Assembly: GCA_945910005.1 (NCBI GenBank)
Contig: OX246748.1
Span: 17,091,368-17,155,367, forward strand
Reading direction: 5' to 3'
DNA length: 64,000 nucleotides
From: Isoperla grammatica
Taxonomy: Eukaryota; Arthropoda; Insecta; Plecoptera; Perlodidae
Part shown: in pieces, positions 33,781 through 48,900 of the stretch
How positions within the stretch are numbered: position 1 is the stretch's first letter
How the letters are laid out: every line of letters starts with the position of its first letter
Translations under genes and position numbers: made by a program
The notes under the pieces: model-generated
The model's database searches: none
What the model saw: only the letters and a program-made list of their open reading frames with translations
Told to the model about the DNA's origin: nothing

Positions 33781-36700
33781 TCTTATCGTAATCTTTGGAT
33801 CATTTTGAATCGGAATACACCATCAGTTTCTAAATCCATTGATATTTGGTCTTGCAATGAAAAAAAGAATATTTTGGGGGAAATTTTCGAAATGGCCCCA
33901 GGGCCAAAGTTTAAAGATTTATAATCTTAATTTCATTTATTTGTCATAAACTGGATAAGAGCTTTCAATTTACAAAGTATAAGCCAAATCGAAGGGGCAA
34001 GCTTTTTCAAAAAATTTCAAAGGGTATATCTTAGTTGATTTTCGGAGGGAAATATTATTTTTAGATTTTGATTATTTTGATAATTTAATCGTAATCTTTG
34101 GATTATTTTAAATCGAAATACACCATCAGTTCCTAAATCAATTGATATTTGGTCTTGCAATCACAAAAAGAATATTTTGGGGGAAATTTTCGAAATGGCC
34201 CTAGGGCTATAGTATAAACATTTATAATCTAAATTTCATTGTTTTGTCATAAACTGGTCAAGAGCTTTCATTTAACTTAGTATCAGCCAAATCGATGGGG
34301 CAAGCTTTTTCAAAAATTTTTAAAGGGTATAGTCTTAGTTGAATTTCGGAGGGAAATATTATTTTTGGATTTTGATAAATTTTATAAGTTAATCGTATTC
34401 TTTGGATCATTTTGAATCGAAATACACAATCAGTTCCTAAATCAATTGATATTTGAGCTTGCAATCACAAAAAGAATATTTTGGGGGAAATTTTCGAAAT
34501 GGCCCCAGGGCCATAGTATAAACATATATAATCTAAATTTCATTGTTTTTGTCATAAACTGGATAAGAGCTTTCATTTTAAGAAGTATCAGCAAAATCGA
34601 AGGGGCAAGCTTTTTCAAAAAATTTCAAAGGTTATAGTCTTAGTCGAATTTCGGAGGGAAATATTATTTTTGGATTTTGAAAATTTAATAATCTTATCGT
34701 AATCTTTGGATCATTTTGAATCGGAATACACCATCAGTTTCTAAATCCATTGATATTTGGTCTTGCAATGAAAAAAAGAATATTTTGGGGGAAATTTTCG
34801 AAATGGCCCCAGGGCTAAAGTTTAAAGATTTATAATTTTAATTTCATTTATTTGTCATAAACTGGATAAGAGCTTTCATTTAACAAAGTATAAGCCAAAT
34901 CAAAGGGGCAAGCTTTTTCAAAAAATTTCAAAGGGTCTTAGTCTTAGTCTTAGTCTTAGTTGATTTTCGGAGGGAAATATTATTTTAAGATTTTGATAAT
35001 TTTGATAAGTTTATCGTAATCTTTGGATTATTTTGAATCGAAATACACCATCAGTTCCTAAATCAATTGATATTTGGTCTTGCAATCACAAAAAGAATAT
35101 TTTGGGGAAAATTTTCGAAATGGCCCTAGGGCTATAGTATAAACATTAATAATCTTAATTTCATTTATTTGTCATTTACTGGATAAGAGCTTTCATTTAA
35201 CTTAGTATCAGCCAAATCGATGGGGCAAGCCTTTTAAAAAATTTTTAAAGGGTCTTAGTTGAATTTCGGAATGAAATATTATTTTTGGATTTTGATAAAT
35301 TTTATAATTTTATCGTATTCTTTGGATCATTTTGAATCGAAATACACCATCAGTTCCTAAATCAATTGATATTTGGTCTTGCAATCACAAAAAGAATATT
35401 TTGGGTGAAATTTTCGGAATAGCCCCAGGGCCATAGTATAAACATTTATAATCTAATTTTCATTGTTTTGTCATAAACTGGATAAGAGCTTTCATTTTAA
35501 GAAGTATCAGCAAAATCGAAGGGGCAAGCTTTTTCAAAAAATTTCAAAGGGTATAGTCTTAGTCGAATTTCGGAGGGAAATATTATTTTTGGATTTTGAA
35601 AATTTAATAATCTTATCGTAATCTTTGGATCATTTTGAATCGGAATACACCATCAGTTTCTAAATCCATTGATATTTGGTCTTGCAATGAAAAAAAGAAT
35701 ATTTTGGGGGAAATTTTCGAAATGGCCCCAGGGCTAAAGTTTAAAGATTTATAATCTTAATTTCATTGATATGTCATTTACTGGATAAGAGCTTTCATTA
35801 AACTAAGTATCAGCCAAATCGAAGGGGCAACTTTTTTAAAAAATTTCAAAGGGTATAGTCTTAGTTGAATTTCGGAGGGAAATATTATTTTAAGATTTTG
35901 ATAATTTTGATAATTTTATCGTTATCTTTGGATCGTTTTGAATCGAAATACACCATCAGTTCCTAAATCAATTGATATTTGGTCTTGCAATCACAAAAAG
36001 AATATTTTGGGGTAAATTTTCGAAATGGCCCTAGGGCTATAGTGTAAACATTTATAATCTTAATTTCATTTATTTGTCATAAACTGGATAAGAGCTCTCA
36101 TTTAACAAAGTATCAGCCAAATCGTAGGGGCAAGCTTTTTCAAAAAATTTTAAAGGGTATAGTCTTAGTTGATTTTCGGAGGGAAATATTATTTTTAGAT
36201 TTTGATTATTTTGATAATTTTATCGTAATCTTTGGATTATTTTAAATCGAAATACACCATCAGTTCCTAAATCAATTGATATTTGGTCTTGCAATCACAA
36301 AAAGAATATTTTGGGGGAAATTTTCGAAATGGCCCCAGGGCCATAGTATAAACATATATAATCTAAATTTCATTGTTTTTGTCATAAACTGGATAAGAGC
36401 TTTCATTTTGAGAAGTATCAGCAAAATCGATGGGGCAAGCTTTTTCAAAATTTTTTTAAGGGTATAGTCTTAGTTGAATTTCGGAGGGAAATATTATATT
36501 TGGATTTTGATTAATTTTATAAATTAATCGTATTCTTTGGATCATTTTGAATCGAATTACACCATCAGTTCCTAAATCAATTGATATTTGGTCTTGCAAT
36601 CACCAAAAGAATATTTTGGGGGAAATTTTCGAAATGGTCCTAGGGCTATAGTATAAACATTTATAATCTAAATTTCATTGTTTTGTCATAAACTGGTCAT

Positions 36701-38660
36701 GAGCTTTCATTTAACTTAGTATCAGCCAAATCGATGGGGCAAGCTTTTTCAAAAATTTTTAAAGGGTATAGTCTTAGTTGAATTTCGGAGGGAAATATTA
36801 TTTTTGGATTTTGATAAATTTTATAAGTTAATCGTATTCTTTGGATCATTTTGAATCGAAATACACAATCAGTTCCTAAATCATTTGATATTTGAGCTTG
36901 CAATCACAAAAAGAATATTTTGGGGGAAATTTTCGAAATGGCCCCAGGGCCATAGTATAAACATATATAATCTAAATTTCATTGTTTTTGTCATAAACTG
37001 GATAAGAGCTTTCATTTTAAGAAGTATCAGCAAAATCGAAGGGGCAAGCTTTTTCAAAAAATTTCAAAGGGTATAGTCTTAGTCGAATTTCGGAGGGAAA
37101 TATTATTTTTGGATTTTGAAAATTTAATAATCTTATCGTAATCTTTGGATCATTTTGAATCGGAATACACCATCAGTTTCTAAATCCATTGATATTTGGT
37201 CTTGCAATGAAAAAAAGAATATTTTGGGGGAAATTTTCGAAATGGCCCCAGGGCTAAAGTTTAAAGATTTATAATCTTAATTTCATTTATTTGTCATAAA
37301 CTGGATAAGAGCTTTCATTTAACAAAGTATAAGCCAAATCGAAGAGGCAAGCTTTTTCAAAAAATTTCAAAGGGTCTTAGTCTTAGTCTTAGTCTTAGTT
37401 GATTTTCGGAGGGAAATATTATTTTAAGATTTTGATAATTTTGATAAGTTTATCGTAATCTTTGGATTATTTTGAATCGAAATACACCATCAGTTCCTAA
37501 ATCAATTGATATTTGGTCTTGCAATCACAAAAAGAATATTTTGGGGGAAATTTTCGAAATGGCCCTAGGGGCAAAGTATAAACATTTATAATCTAAATTT
37601 CATTTATTTGTCATAAACTGGATAAGAGCTCTCAATTAACAAAGTATCAGCCAAATCGTAGGGGCAAGCTTTTTCAAAAAAATTCAAAGGTTATAGTCTT
37701 AGTTGATTTTCGGAGGGAAATATTATTTTTAGATTTTGATACTTTTGATAATTTTATCGTAATCTTTGGATTATTTTAAATCGAAATACACCATCAGTTC
37801 CCAAATCAATTGATATTTGGTCTTGCAATCACAAAAAGAATATTTTTGGGGAAATTTTCGAAATGGCCCTAGGGCCATAGTATAAACATTTATAATCTTA
37901 ATTTCATTTATTTGTCATAAACTGGATAAGAGCTTTCATTAAACAAAGTATAAGCCAAATCGAAGGGGCAAGATTTTTCAAAAAATTTCAAAGGGTATAT
38001 CTTAGTTGAATTTCGGAGGGAAACATTATTTTTTTGTTTTGATACTTTAAATAATTTAATCGTATTCTTTGGATCATTTTGAATCGAAATACACCATTAG
38101 TTTCTAAATTCATTGATATTTGGTCTTGCAATCACAAAAAGAAGAATTTTGTGGCAATTTTCGAAGTTACCCCAGGGCCAAAGTATAAACATTTATAATC
38201 TTAATTTCATTTCTTTGTCATAAACTGGATAAGAGCTTTCATTTTACAAAGTATAAGCCAAATCGAAGGGGCAAGCTTTTTCAAAAAAATTCAAAGGTTA
38301 TAGTCTTAGTTGAATTTCGGAGGAAAAAATTATTTTTAAATTTTGATAATTTTGATAATTTTATCGTTATCTTAGGATCATTTTGAATCGAAATACACCA
38401 TCAGTTCCTAAATCAATTGATATTTGGTCTTGCAATCACAAAAAGAATTTTTTGGGGGAAATTTTCGAAATGGCCCTAGAGCTATAGTATAAACATTTAT
38501 AATCTTAATTTCATTGATATGTCATTTACTGGATAAGAGCTTTCATTTAACTAAGTATCAGCCAAATCGAAGGGGCAACTTTTTTAAAAAATTTCAAAGG
38601 GTATAGTCTTAGTTGAATTTCGGAGGGAAATATTATTTTAAGATTTTGATAATTTTGATA
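33780..38660 (+). repeat. 16-monomer deletion derivative of the unit, copy 2 (4.88 kb)
   Basis: It begins like copy 1 (offset about 7308 bp) through the (CTTAGT)4 monomer near 34937. Near 35110 it switches to sequence matching copy 1 from about 30245 (offset about 4877 bp) and follows it to the end. The missing piece, about 27810-30245 of copy 1, is 8 monomers (about 2.43 kb). The switch keeps the monomer phase, as expected for unequal exchange between misaligned monomers. Confidence 0.82.
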
Positions 38661-41600
38661 ATCTTATCGTAATCTTTGGATCATTTTGAATCGGAATACA
38701 CCATCAGTTTCTAAATCCATTGATATTTGGTCTTGCAATGAAAAAAAGAATATTTTGGGGGAAATTTTCGAAATGGCCCCAGGGCCAAAGTTTAAAGATT
38801 TATAATCTTAATTTCATTTATTTGTCATAAACTGGATAAGAGCTTTCAATTTACAAAGTATAAGCCAAATCGAAGGGGCAAGCTTTTTCAAAAAATTTCA
38901 AAGGGTATATCTTAGTTGATTTTCGGAGGGAAATATTATTTTTAGATTTTGATTATTTTGATAATTTAATCGTAATCTTTGGATTATTTTAAATCGAAAT
39001 ACACCATCAGTTCCTAAATCAATTGATATTTGGTCTTGCAATCACAAAAAGAATATTTTGGGGGAAATTTTCGAAATGGCCCTAGGGCTATAGTATAAAC
39101 ATTTATAATCTAAATTTCATTGTTTTGTCATAAACTGGTCAAGAGCTTTCATTTAACTTAGTATCAGCCAAATCGATGGGGCAAGCTTTTTCAAAAATTT
39201 TTAAAGGGTATAGTCTTAGTTGAATTTCGGAGGGAAATATTATTTTTGGATTTTGATAAATTTTATAAGTTAATCGTATTCTTTGGATCATTTTGAATCG
39301 AAATACACAATCAGTTCCTAAATCAATTGATATTTGAGCTTGCAATCACAAAAAGAATATTTTGGGGGAAATTTTCGTAATGGCCCCAGGGCCATAGTAT
39401 AAACATATATAATCTAAATTTCATTGTTTTTGTCATAAACTGGATAAGAGCTTTCATTTTAAGAAGTATCAGCAAAATCGAAGGGGCAAGCTTTTTCAAA
39501 AAATTTCAAAGGTTATAGTCTTAGTCGAATTTCGGAGGGAAATATTATTTTTGGATTTTGAAAATTTAATAATCTTATCGTAATCTTTGGATCATTTTGA
39601 ATCGGAATACACCATCAGTTTCTAAATCCATTGATATTTGGTCTTGCAATGAAAAAAAGAATATTTTGGGGGAAATTTTCGAAATGGCCCCAGGGCTAAA
39701 GTTTAAAGATTTATAATTTTAATTTCATTTATTTGTCATAAACTGGATAAGAGCTTTCATTTAACAAAGTATAAGCCAAATCAAAGGGGCAAGCTTTTTC
39801 AAAAAATTTCAAAGGGTCTTAGTCTTAGTCTTAGTCTTAGTTGATTTTCGGAGGGAAATATTATTTTAAGATTTTGATAATTTTGATAAGTTTATCGTAA
39901 TCTTTGGATTATTTTGAATCGAAATACACCATCAGTTCCTAAATCAATTGATATTTGGTCTTGCAATCACAAAAAGAATATTTTGGGGGAAATTTTCGAA
40001 ATGGCCCTAGGGGCAAAGTATAAACATTTATAATCTAAATTTCATTTATTTGTCATAAACTGGATAAGAGCTCTCAATTAACAAAGTATCAGCCAAATCG
40101 TAGGGGCAAGCTTTTTCAAAAAAATTCAAAGGTTATAGTCTTAGTTGATTTTCGGAGGGAAATATTATTTTTAGATTTTGATACTTTTGATAATTTTATC
40201 GTAATCTTTGGATTATTTTAAATTGAAATACACCATCAGTTCCCAAATCAATTGATATTTGGTCTTGCAATCACAAAAAGAATATTTTTGGGGAAATTTT
40301 CGAAATGGCCCTAGGGCCATAGTATAAACATTTATAATCTTAATTTCATTTATTTGTCATAAACTGGATAAGAGCTTTCATTAAACAAAGTATAAGCCAA
40401 ATCGAAGGGGCAAGCTTTTTCAAAAAATTTCAAAGGGTATGTATATCTTAGTTGAATTTCGGAGGGAAATATTATTTTTTTGTTTTGATACTTTAAATAA
40501 TTTAATCGTATTCTTTGGATCATTTTGAATCGAAATACACCATTAGTTTCTAAATTCATTGATATTTGGTCTTGCAATCACAAAAAGAAGAATTTTGTGG
40601 CAATTTTCGAAGTTACCCCAGGGCCAAAGTATAAACATTTATAATCTTAATTTCATTTCTTTGTCATAAACTGGATAAGAGCTTTCATTTAACAAAGTAT
40701 AAGCCAAATCGAAGGGGCAAGCTTTTTCAAAAAAATTCAAAGGTGGTCTTAGTTGAATTTCGGAGGAAAAAATTATTTTTAAATTTTGATAATTTTGATA
40801 ATTTTATCGTTATCTTAGGATCATTTTGAATCGAAATACACCATCAGTTCCTAAATCAATTGATATTTGGTCTTGCAATCACAAAAAGAATTTTTTGGGG
40901 GAAATTTTCGAAATGGCCCTAGAGCTATAGTATAAACATTTATAATCTTAATTTCATTGATATGTCATTTACTGGATAAGAGCTTTCATTTAACTAAGTA
41001 TCAGCCAAATCGATGGGGCAAGCTTTTTCAAAATTTTCTTAAGGGTTATAGTCTTAGTTGAATTTCGGAGGGAAATATTATTGTTAGATTTTGATACTTT
41101 TGATAATTTTATCGTAATCTTTGGATTATTTTTAATCGAAATACACCATCAGTTCCCAAATCAATTGATATTTGGTCTTGCAATCACAAAAAGAATATTT
41201 TTGGGGAAATTTTCGAAATGGCCCTAGGGCCATAGTATAAACATTTATAATCTTAATTTCATTTATTTGTCATAAACTGGATAAGAGCTTTCATTAAACA
41301 AAGTATAAGCCAAATCGAAGGGGCAAGCTTTTTCAAAAAATTTCAAAGGGTATATCTTAGTTGAATTTCGGAGGGAAATATTATTTTTTTGTTTTGATAC
41401 TTTAAATAATTTAATCGTATTCTTTGGATCATTTTGAATCGAAATACACCATTAGTTTCTAAATTCATTGATATTTGGTCTTGCAATCACAAAAAGAAGA
41501 ATTTTGTGGCAATTTTCGAAGTTACCCCAGGGCCAAAGTATAAACATTTAAAATCTTAATTTCATTTCTTTGTCATAAACTGGATAAGAGCTTTCATTTA

Positions 41601-44600
41601 ACAAAGTATAAGCCAAATCGAAGGGGCAAGCTTTTTCAAAAAAATTCAAAGGGTATAGTCTTAGTTGAATTTCGGAGGGAAATATTATTTTAAGATTTTG
41701 ATAATTTTGATAATTTTATCGTTATCTTTGGATCGTTTTGAATCGAAATACACCATCAGTTCCTAAATCAATTGATATTTGGTCTTGCAATCACAAAAAG
41801 GATATTTTGGGGGAAATTTTCGAAATGGCCCTAGGGCTATAGTGTAAACATTTATAATCTTAATTTCATTTATTTGTCATAAACTGGATAAGAGCTTTCA
41901 TTAAACTTAGTATCAGCCAAATCGATAGGGCAAGCTTTTTCAAATTTTTTTAAAGGGTATAGTCTAAGTTGAATTTCGGAGGGAAATATTATTTTTGGAT
42001 TTTGATAAATTTTATAATTTAATCGTTATCTTTGGATCATTTTGAATCGAAATACACCATCAGTTCCTAAATCAATTGAAATTTGAGCTTGCAATCACAA
42101 AAAGAATATTTTGGGGGAAATTTTCGAAATGGCCCCAGGGCCAAAGTATAAACATTTATAATCTTAATTTCATTTATATGTCATAAACTGGATAAGAGCT
42201 GTCATTTAACAAAGTATCAGCCAAATCGAAGGGGCAAGCTTTTTCAAAAAATTTCAAAGGGTTGTTGAAGTTGAATTTCGTAGGGAAATATTATTTTAAG
42301 ATTTTGATAATTTTTATAATTTAATCGTTATCTTTGGATCATTTTGAATCGAAATACACCATCAGTTCCTAAATCAATTGATATTTGGTCTTGCAATCAC
42401 AAAAAGAATATTTTGGGGGAAATTTTCGAAATGGCCCTAGGGCTATAGTATAAACATTAATAATCTTAATTTCATTTATTTGTCATTTACTGGATAAGAG
42501 CTTTCATTTAACTTAGTATCAGCCAAATCGATGGGGCAAGCCTTTTAAAAAATTTTTAAAGGGTCTTAGTTGAATTTCGGAATGAAATATTATTTTTGGA
42601 TTTTGATAAATTTTATAATTTTATCGTATTCTTTGGATCATTTTGAATCGAAATACACCATCAGTTCCTAAATCAATTGATATTTGGTCTTGCAATCACA
42701 AAAAGAATATTTTGGGTGAAATTTTCGGAATAGCCCCAGGGCCATAGTATAAACATTTATAATCTAATTTTCATTGTTTTGTCATAAACTGGATAAGAGC
42801 TTTCATTTTAAGAAGTATCAGCAAAATCGAAGGGGCAAGCTTTTTCAAAAAATTTCAAAGGGTATAGTCTTAGTCGAATTTCGGAGGGAAATATTATTTT
42901 TGGATTTTGAAAATTTAATAATCTTATCGTAATCTTTGGATCATTTTGAATCGGAATACACCATCAGTTTCTAAATCCATTGATATTTGGTCTTGCAATG
43001 AAAAAAAGAATATTTTGGGGGAAATTTTCGAAATGGCCCCAGGGCTAAAGTTTAAAGATTTATAATCTTAATTTCATTGATATGTCATTTACTGGATAAG
43101 AGCTTTCATTAAACTAAGTATCAGCCAAATCGAAGGGGCAACTTTTTTAAAAAATTTCAAAGGGTATAGTCTTAGTTGAATTTCGGAGGGAAATATTATT
43201 TTAAGATTTTGATAATTTTGATAATTTTATCGTTATCTTTGGATCGTTTTGAATCGAAATACACCATCAGTTCCTAAATCAATTGATATTTGGTCTTGCA
43301 ATCACAAAAAGAATATTTTGGGGTAAATTTTCGAAATGGCCCTAGGGCTATAGTGTAAACATTTATAATCTTAATTTCATTTATTTGTCATAAACTGGAT
43401 AAGAGCTCTCATTTAACAAAGTATCAGCCAAATCGTAGGGGCAAGCTTTTTCAAAAAATTTTAAAGGGTATAGTCTTAGTTGATTTTCGGAGGGAAATAT
43501 TATTTTTAGATTTTGATTATTTTGATAATTTTATCGTAATCTTTGGATTATTTTAAATCGAAATACACCATCAGTTCCTAAATCAATTGATATTTGGTCT
43601 TGCAATCACAAAAAGAATATTTTGGGGGAAATTTTCGAAATGGCCCCAGGGCCATAGTATAAACATATATAATCTAAATTTCATTGTTTTTGTCATAAAC
43701 TGGATAAGAGCTTTCATTTTGAGAAGTATCAGCAAAATCGATGGGGCAAGCTTTTTCAAAATTTTTTTAAGGGTATAGTCTTAGTTGAATTTCGGAGGGA
43801 AATATTATATTTGGATTTTGATTAATTTTATAAATTAATCGTATTCTTTGGATCATTTTGAATCGAATTACACCATCAGTTCCTAAATCAATTGATATTT
43901 GGTCTTGCAATCACCAAAAGAATATTTTGGGGGAAATTTTCGAAATGGTCCTAGGGCTATAGTATAAACATTTATAATCTAAATTTCATTGTTTTGTCAT
44001 AAACTGGTCATGAGCTTTCATTTAACTTAGTATCAGCCAAATCGATGGGGCAAGCTTTTTCAAAAATTTTTAAAGGGTATAGTCTTAGTTGAATTTCGGA
44101 GGGAAATATTATTTTTGGATTTTGATAAATTTTATAAGTTAATCGTATTCTTTGGATCATTTTGAATCGAAATACACAATCAGTTCCTAAATCATTTGAT
44201 ATTTGAGCTTGCAATCACAAAAAGAATATTTTGGGGGAAATTTTCGAAATGGCCCCAGGGCCATAGTATAAACATATATAATCTAAATTTCATTGTTTTT
44301 GTCATAAACTGGATAAGAGCTTTCATTTTAAGAAGTATCAGCAAAATCGAAGGGGCAAGCTTTTTCAAAAAATTTCAAAGGGTATAGTCTTAGTCGAATT
44401 TCGGAGGGAAATATTATTTTTGGATTTTGAAAATTTAATAATCTTATCGTAATCTTTGGATCATTTTGAATCGGAATACACCATCAGTTTCTAAATCCAT
44501 TGATATTTGGTCTTGCAATGAAAAAAAGAATATTTTGGGGGAAATTTTCGAAATGGCCCCAGGGCTAAAGTTTAAAGATTTATAATCTTAATTTCATTTA

Positions 44601-45970
44601 TTTGTCATAAACTGGATAAGAGCTTTCATTTAACAAAGTATAAGCCAAATCGAAGAGGCAAGCTTTTTCAAAAAATTTCAAAGGGTCTTAGTCTTAGTCT
44701 TAGTCTTAGTTGATTTTCGGAGGGAAATATTATTTTAAGATTTTGATAATTTTGATAAGTTTATCGTAATCTTTGGATTATTTTGAATCGAAATACACCA
44801 TCAGTTCCTAAATCAATTGATATTTGGTCTTGCAATCACAAAAAGAATATTTTGGGGGAAATTTTCGAAATGGCCCTAGGGGCAAAGTATAAACATTTAT
44901 AATCTAAATTTCATTTATTTGTCATAAACTGGATAAGAGCTCTCAATTAACAAAGTATCAGCCAAATCGTAGGGGCAAGCTTTTTCAAAAAAATTCAAAG
45001 GTTATAGTCTTAGTTGATTTTCGGAGGGAAATATTATTTTTAGATTTTGATACTTTTGATAATTTTATCGTAATCTTTGGATTATTTTAAATCGAAATAC
45101 ACCATCAGTTCCCAAATCAATTGATATTTGGTCTTGCAATCACAAAAAGAATATTTTTGGGGAAATTTTCGAAATGGCCCTAGGGCCATAGTATAAACAT
45201 TTATAATCTTAATTTCATTTATTTGTCATAAACTGGATAAGAGCTTTCATTAAACAAAGTATAAGCCAAATCGAAGGGGCAAGATTTTTCAAAAAATTTC
45301 AAAGGGTATATCTTAGTTGAATTTCGGAGGGAAACATTATTTTTTTGTTTTGATACTTTAAATAATTTAATCGTATTCTTTGGATCATTTTGAATCGAAA
45401 TACACCATTAGTTTCTAAATTCATTGATATTTGGTCTTGCAATCACAAAAAGAAGAATTTTGTGGCAATTTTCGAAGTTACCCCAGGGCCAAAGTATAAA
45501 CATTTATAATCTTAATTTCATTTCTTTGTCATAAACTGGATAAGAGCTTTCATTTTACAAAGTATAAGCCAAATCGAAGGGGCAAGCTTTTTCAAAAAAA
45601 TTCAAAGGTTATAGTCTTAGTTGAATTTCGGAGGAAAAAATTATTTTTAAATTTTGATAATTTTGATAATTTTATCGTTATCTTAGGATCATTTTGAATC
45701 GAAATACACCATCAGTTCCTAAATCAATTGATATTTGGTCTTGCAATCACAAAAAGAATTTTTTGGGGGAAATTTTCGAAATGGCCCTAGAGCTATAGTA
45801 TAAACATTTATAATCTTAATTTCATTGATATGTCATTTACTGGATAAGAGCTTTCATTTAACTAAGTATCAGCCAAATCGAAGGGGCAACTTTTTTAAAA
45901 AATTTCAAAGGGTATAGTCTTAGTTGAATTTCGGAGGGAAATATTATTTTAAGATTTTGATAATTTTGAT
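38660..45970 (+). repeat. 24-monomer higher-order unit, copy 3 (7.31 kb)
   Basis: Nearly identical to copy 1. The few differences I could see are linker indels (near 28555 and 40743; near 33408 and 45595), a CACATT/CAAATT change near 29757 and 41942, and isolated bases such as 'ttcgtaatgg' near 39375. After 45970 the array jumps to monomers resembling 29540-29820 of copy 1, then at about 46270 to a block matching 12820-13210. Confidence 0.85.
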
Positions 45971-48900
45971 AATTTTATCGTTATCTTTGGATCGTTTTGA
46001 ATCGAAATACACCATCAGTTCCTAAATCAATTGATATTTGGTCTTGCAATCACAAAAAGAATATTTTGGGGGAAATTTTCGAAATGGCCCTAGGGCTATA
46101 GTGTAAACATTTATAATCTTAATTTCATTTATTTGTCATAAACTGGATAAGAGCTTTCATTAAACTTAGTATCAGCCAAATCGATAGGGCAAGCTTTTTC
46201 AAATTTTTTTAAAGGGTATAGTCTAAGTTGAATTTCGGAGGGAAATATTATTTTTGGATTTTGATAAATAAAATAATCTTATCGTAATCTTTGGATCATT
46301 TTGAATCGAAATACACCATCAGTTCCTAAATCCATTGATATTTGGTCTTGCAATCACAAAAAGAATTTTTTTGGGGGAAATTTTCGAAATGGCCCTAGAG
46401 CTATAGTATAAACATTTATAATCTTAATTTCATTAATTTGTCATTTACTGGATAAGAGCTTTCATTTAACTAAGTATCAGCCAAATCGATGGGGCAAGCT
46501 TTTTCAAAATTTTCTTAGGGTATAGTCTTAGTTGAATTTCGGAGGGAAATATTATTTTTGGATTTTGATTAATTTTATAAATTAATCGTATTCTTTGGAT
46601 TATTTTGAATCGAAATACACAATCAGTTCCTAAATCAATTGATATTTGGTCTTGCAATTACAAAAAGAATATTTTGGGGGAAATTTTCGAAATGGCCCCA
46701 GGGCCATAGTATAAACATTTATAATCTAAATTTCATTGTTTTGTCATAAACTGGTCAAGAGCTTTCATTTAACAAAGTATCAGCCAAATCGAAGGGGGCA
46801 AGCTTTTTTAAAAAATTTCAAAGGGTATAGTCTTAGTTGAATTTCGGAGGGAAATATTATTTTAAGATTTTGATAGTTTTTATAATTTTATCGTTATCTT
46901 TGGATCGTTTTGAATCGAAATACACCATCAGTTCCTAAATCAATTGATATTTGGTCTTGCAATCACAAAAAGAATATTTTGGGGGAAATTTTCGAAATGG
47001 CCCTAGGGCTATAGTATAAACATTTATAATCTTAATTTCATTTATTTGTCATTTACTGGATAAGAGCTTTCATTAAACTTAGTATCAGCCAAATCGATGG
47101 GGCAAGCTTTTTCAAAAATTTTTAATGGGTATATATAGTCTTAGTTGAATTTCGGAGGGAAATATTATTTTTGGATTTTGATAAAATTTATAATTTAATC
47201 GTAATCTTTGGATCATTTTGAATCGAAATACACCATCAGTTCCTAAATCAATTGATATTTGAGCTTGCAATCACAAAAAGAATATTTTGGTATAAATTTT
47301 CGAAATGGCCCCAGGGCCAAAGTATAAACATATATAATCTTAATTTCATTGTTTTGTCATAAACTGGATAAGAGCTTTCATTTTAAGAAGTATCAGCAAA
47401 ATCGAAGGGGCAAGCTTTTTCGAAAATTTTCAAAGGGTATTGTCTTAGTCGAATTTCGGAGGGAAATATTATTTTTGGATTTTGATAAATTTTATAATCT
47501 TATCGTAATCTTTGGATCATTTTGAATCGAAATATACCATCAGTTTCTAAATCCATTGATATTTGGTCTTGCAATGAAAAAAAGAATATTTTGGGGGAAA
47601 TTTTCGAAATGGCCCTAGGGCTATAGTATAAACATTTATAATCTTAATTTCATTTTTTTTCATTAACTGGATAAGAGCTTTTATTTAACTTAGTATCAGC
47701 CAAATCGATGGGGCAAGTTTTTTCAAAAAATTTCAAAGGGTATAGTCTTAGTTGATTTTCGGAGGAGAATATTATTTTTAGATTTTGATAATTTTGATAA
47801 TTTTATCGTAATCTTTGGATTATTTTGAATCGAAATGCCTCATCAGTTCTGAAATCAATTAATATTTGGTCTTGCAATCACACAAAGAATATTTTGGGGG
47901 AAATTTTCGAAATGGTCCTAGGGCCATAGTATTAACATTTATAATCTGAATTTCATTTATTTGTCATAAACAGGATTAGAGCTTTTATTTAACAAAGAAT
48001 CAGCCAAATCGAAGTGGCAAGCTTTTCAAAAAATTTCAAAGGGTATAGGCTTAGTTGAATTTCGGAGGGAAATATTATTTTTGGGTTTTGATACTTTAAC
48101 TAATTTAATCGTATTCTTTGGATCATTTTGATTCGAAATACACCATCAGTTTCTTAATTCATTGATATTTGGTCTTGCAATCACGAAAAGAAGAAATTGG
48201 GGGAAATTTTCGAAGTGACCCCAGGGCCAAAGTATAAACATTTATTATCTTAATTTCTTTTATTTGTCATAAACTTGATAAGAGCTCTCATTTAACAAAG
48301 TATCAGCCAAATCGAAGGGGCAAGCTTTTTCAAAAAAATTATAGTATAGTCTTAGTTGAATTTCGGAGGAAAAAATTATTTTTAAATTTTTAAAATTTTT
48401 ATAATTTTATCGTTACCTTTGGATCATTTTGAATCGAAATACACTATTAGTTTCTAAATCAATTGATAATTGGTCTTGCAATCACAAAAAGAATTTTTTG
48501 GGGGAAATTTTCGAAATGGCCCTAGGGCTATAGTATAAACATTTATAATCTTAATTTCATTTTTTTTCATTAACTGGATAAGAGCTTTTATTTAACTTAG
48601 TATCAGCCAAATCGATGGGGCAAGTTTTTTCAAAAAATTTCAAAGGGTATAGTCTTAGTTGATTTTCGGAGGAGAATATTATTTTTGGGTTTTGATACTT
48701 TAATTAATTTAATCGTATTCTTTGGATCATTTTGATTCGAAATACACCATCAGTTTCTTAATTCATTGATATTTGGTCTTGCAATCACAAAAAGAAGAAT
48801 TTTGTGGCAATTTTCGAAGTTACCCCAGGGCCAAAGTATAAACATTTATAATCTTAATTTCATTTCTTTGTCATAAACTGGATAAGAGCTTTCATTTAAC

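Noticed and set aside
23974..44720. CTTAGT repeats as interstitial telomeric repeats
   Set aside because: The unit is CTTAGT and not TTAGGG or TTAGG, only four copies occur, and they are an expansion of the ordinary linker.
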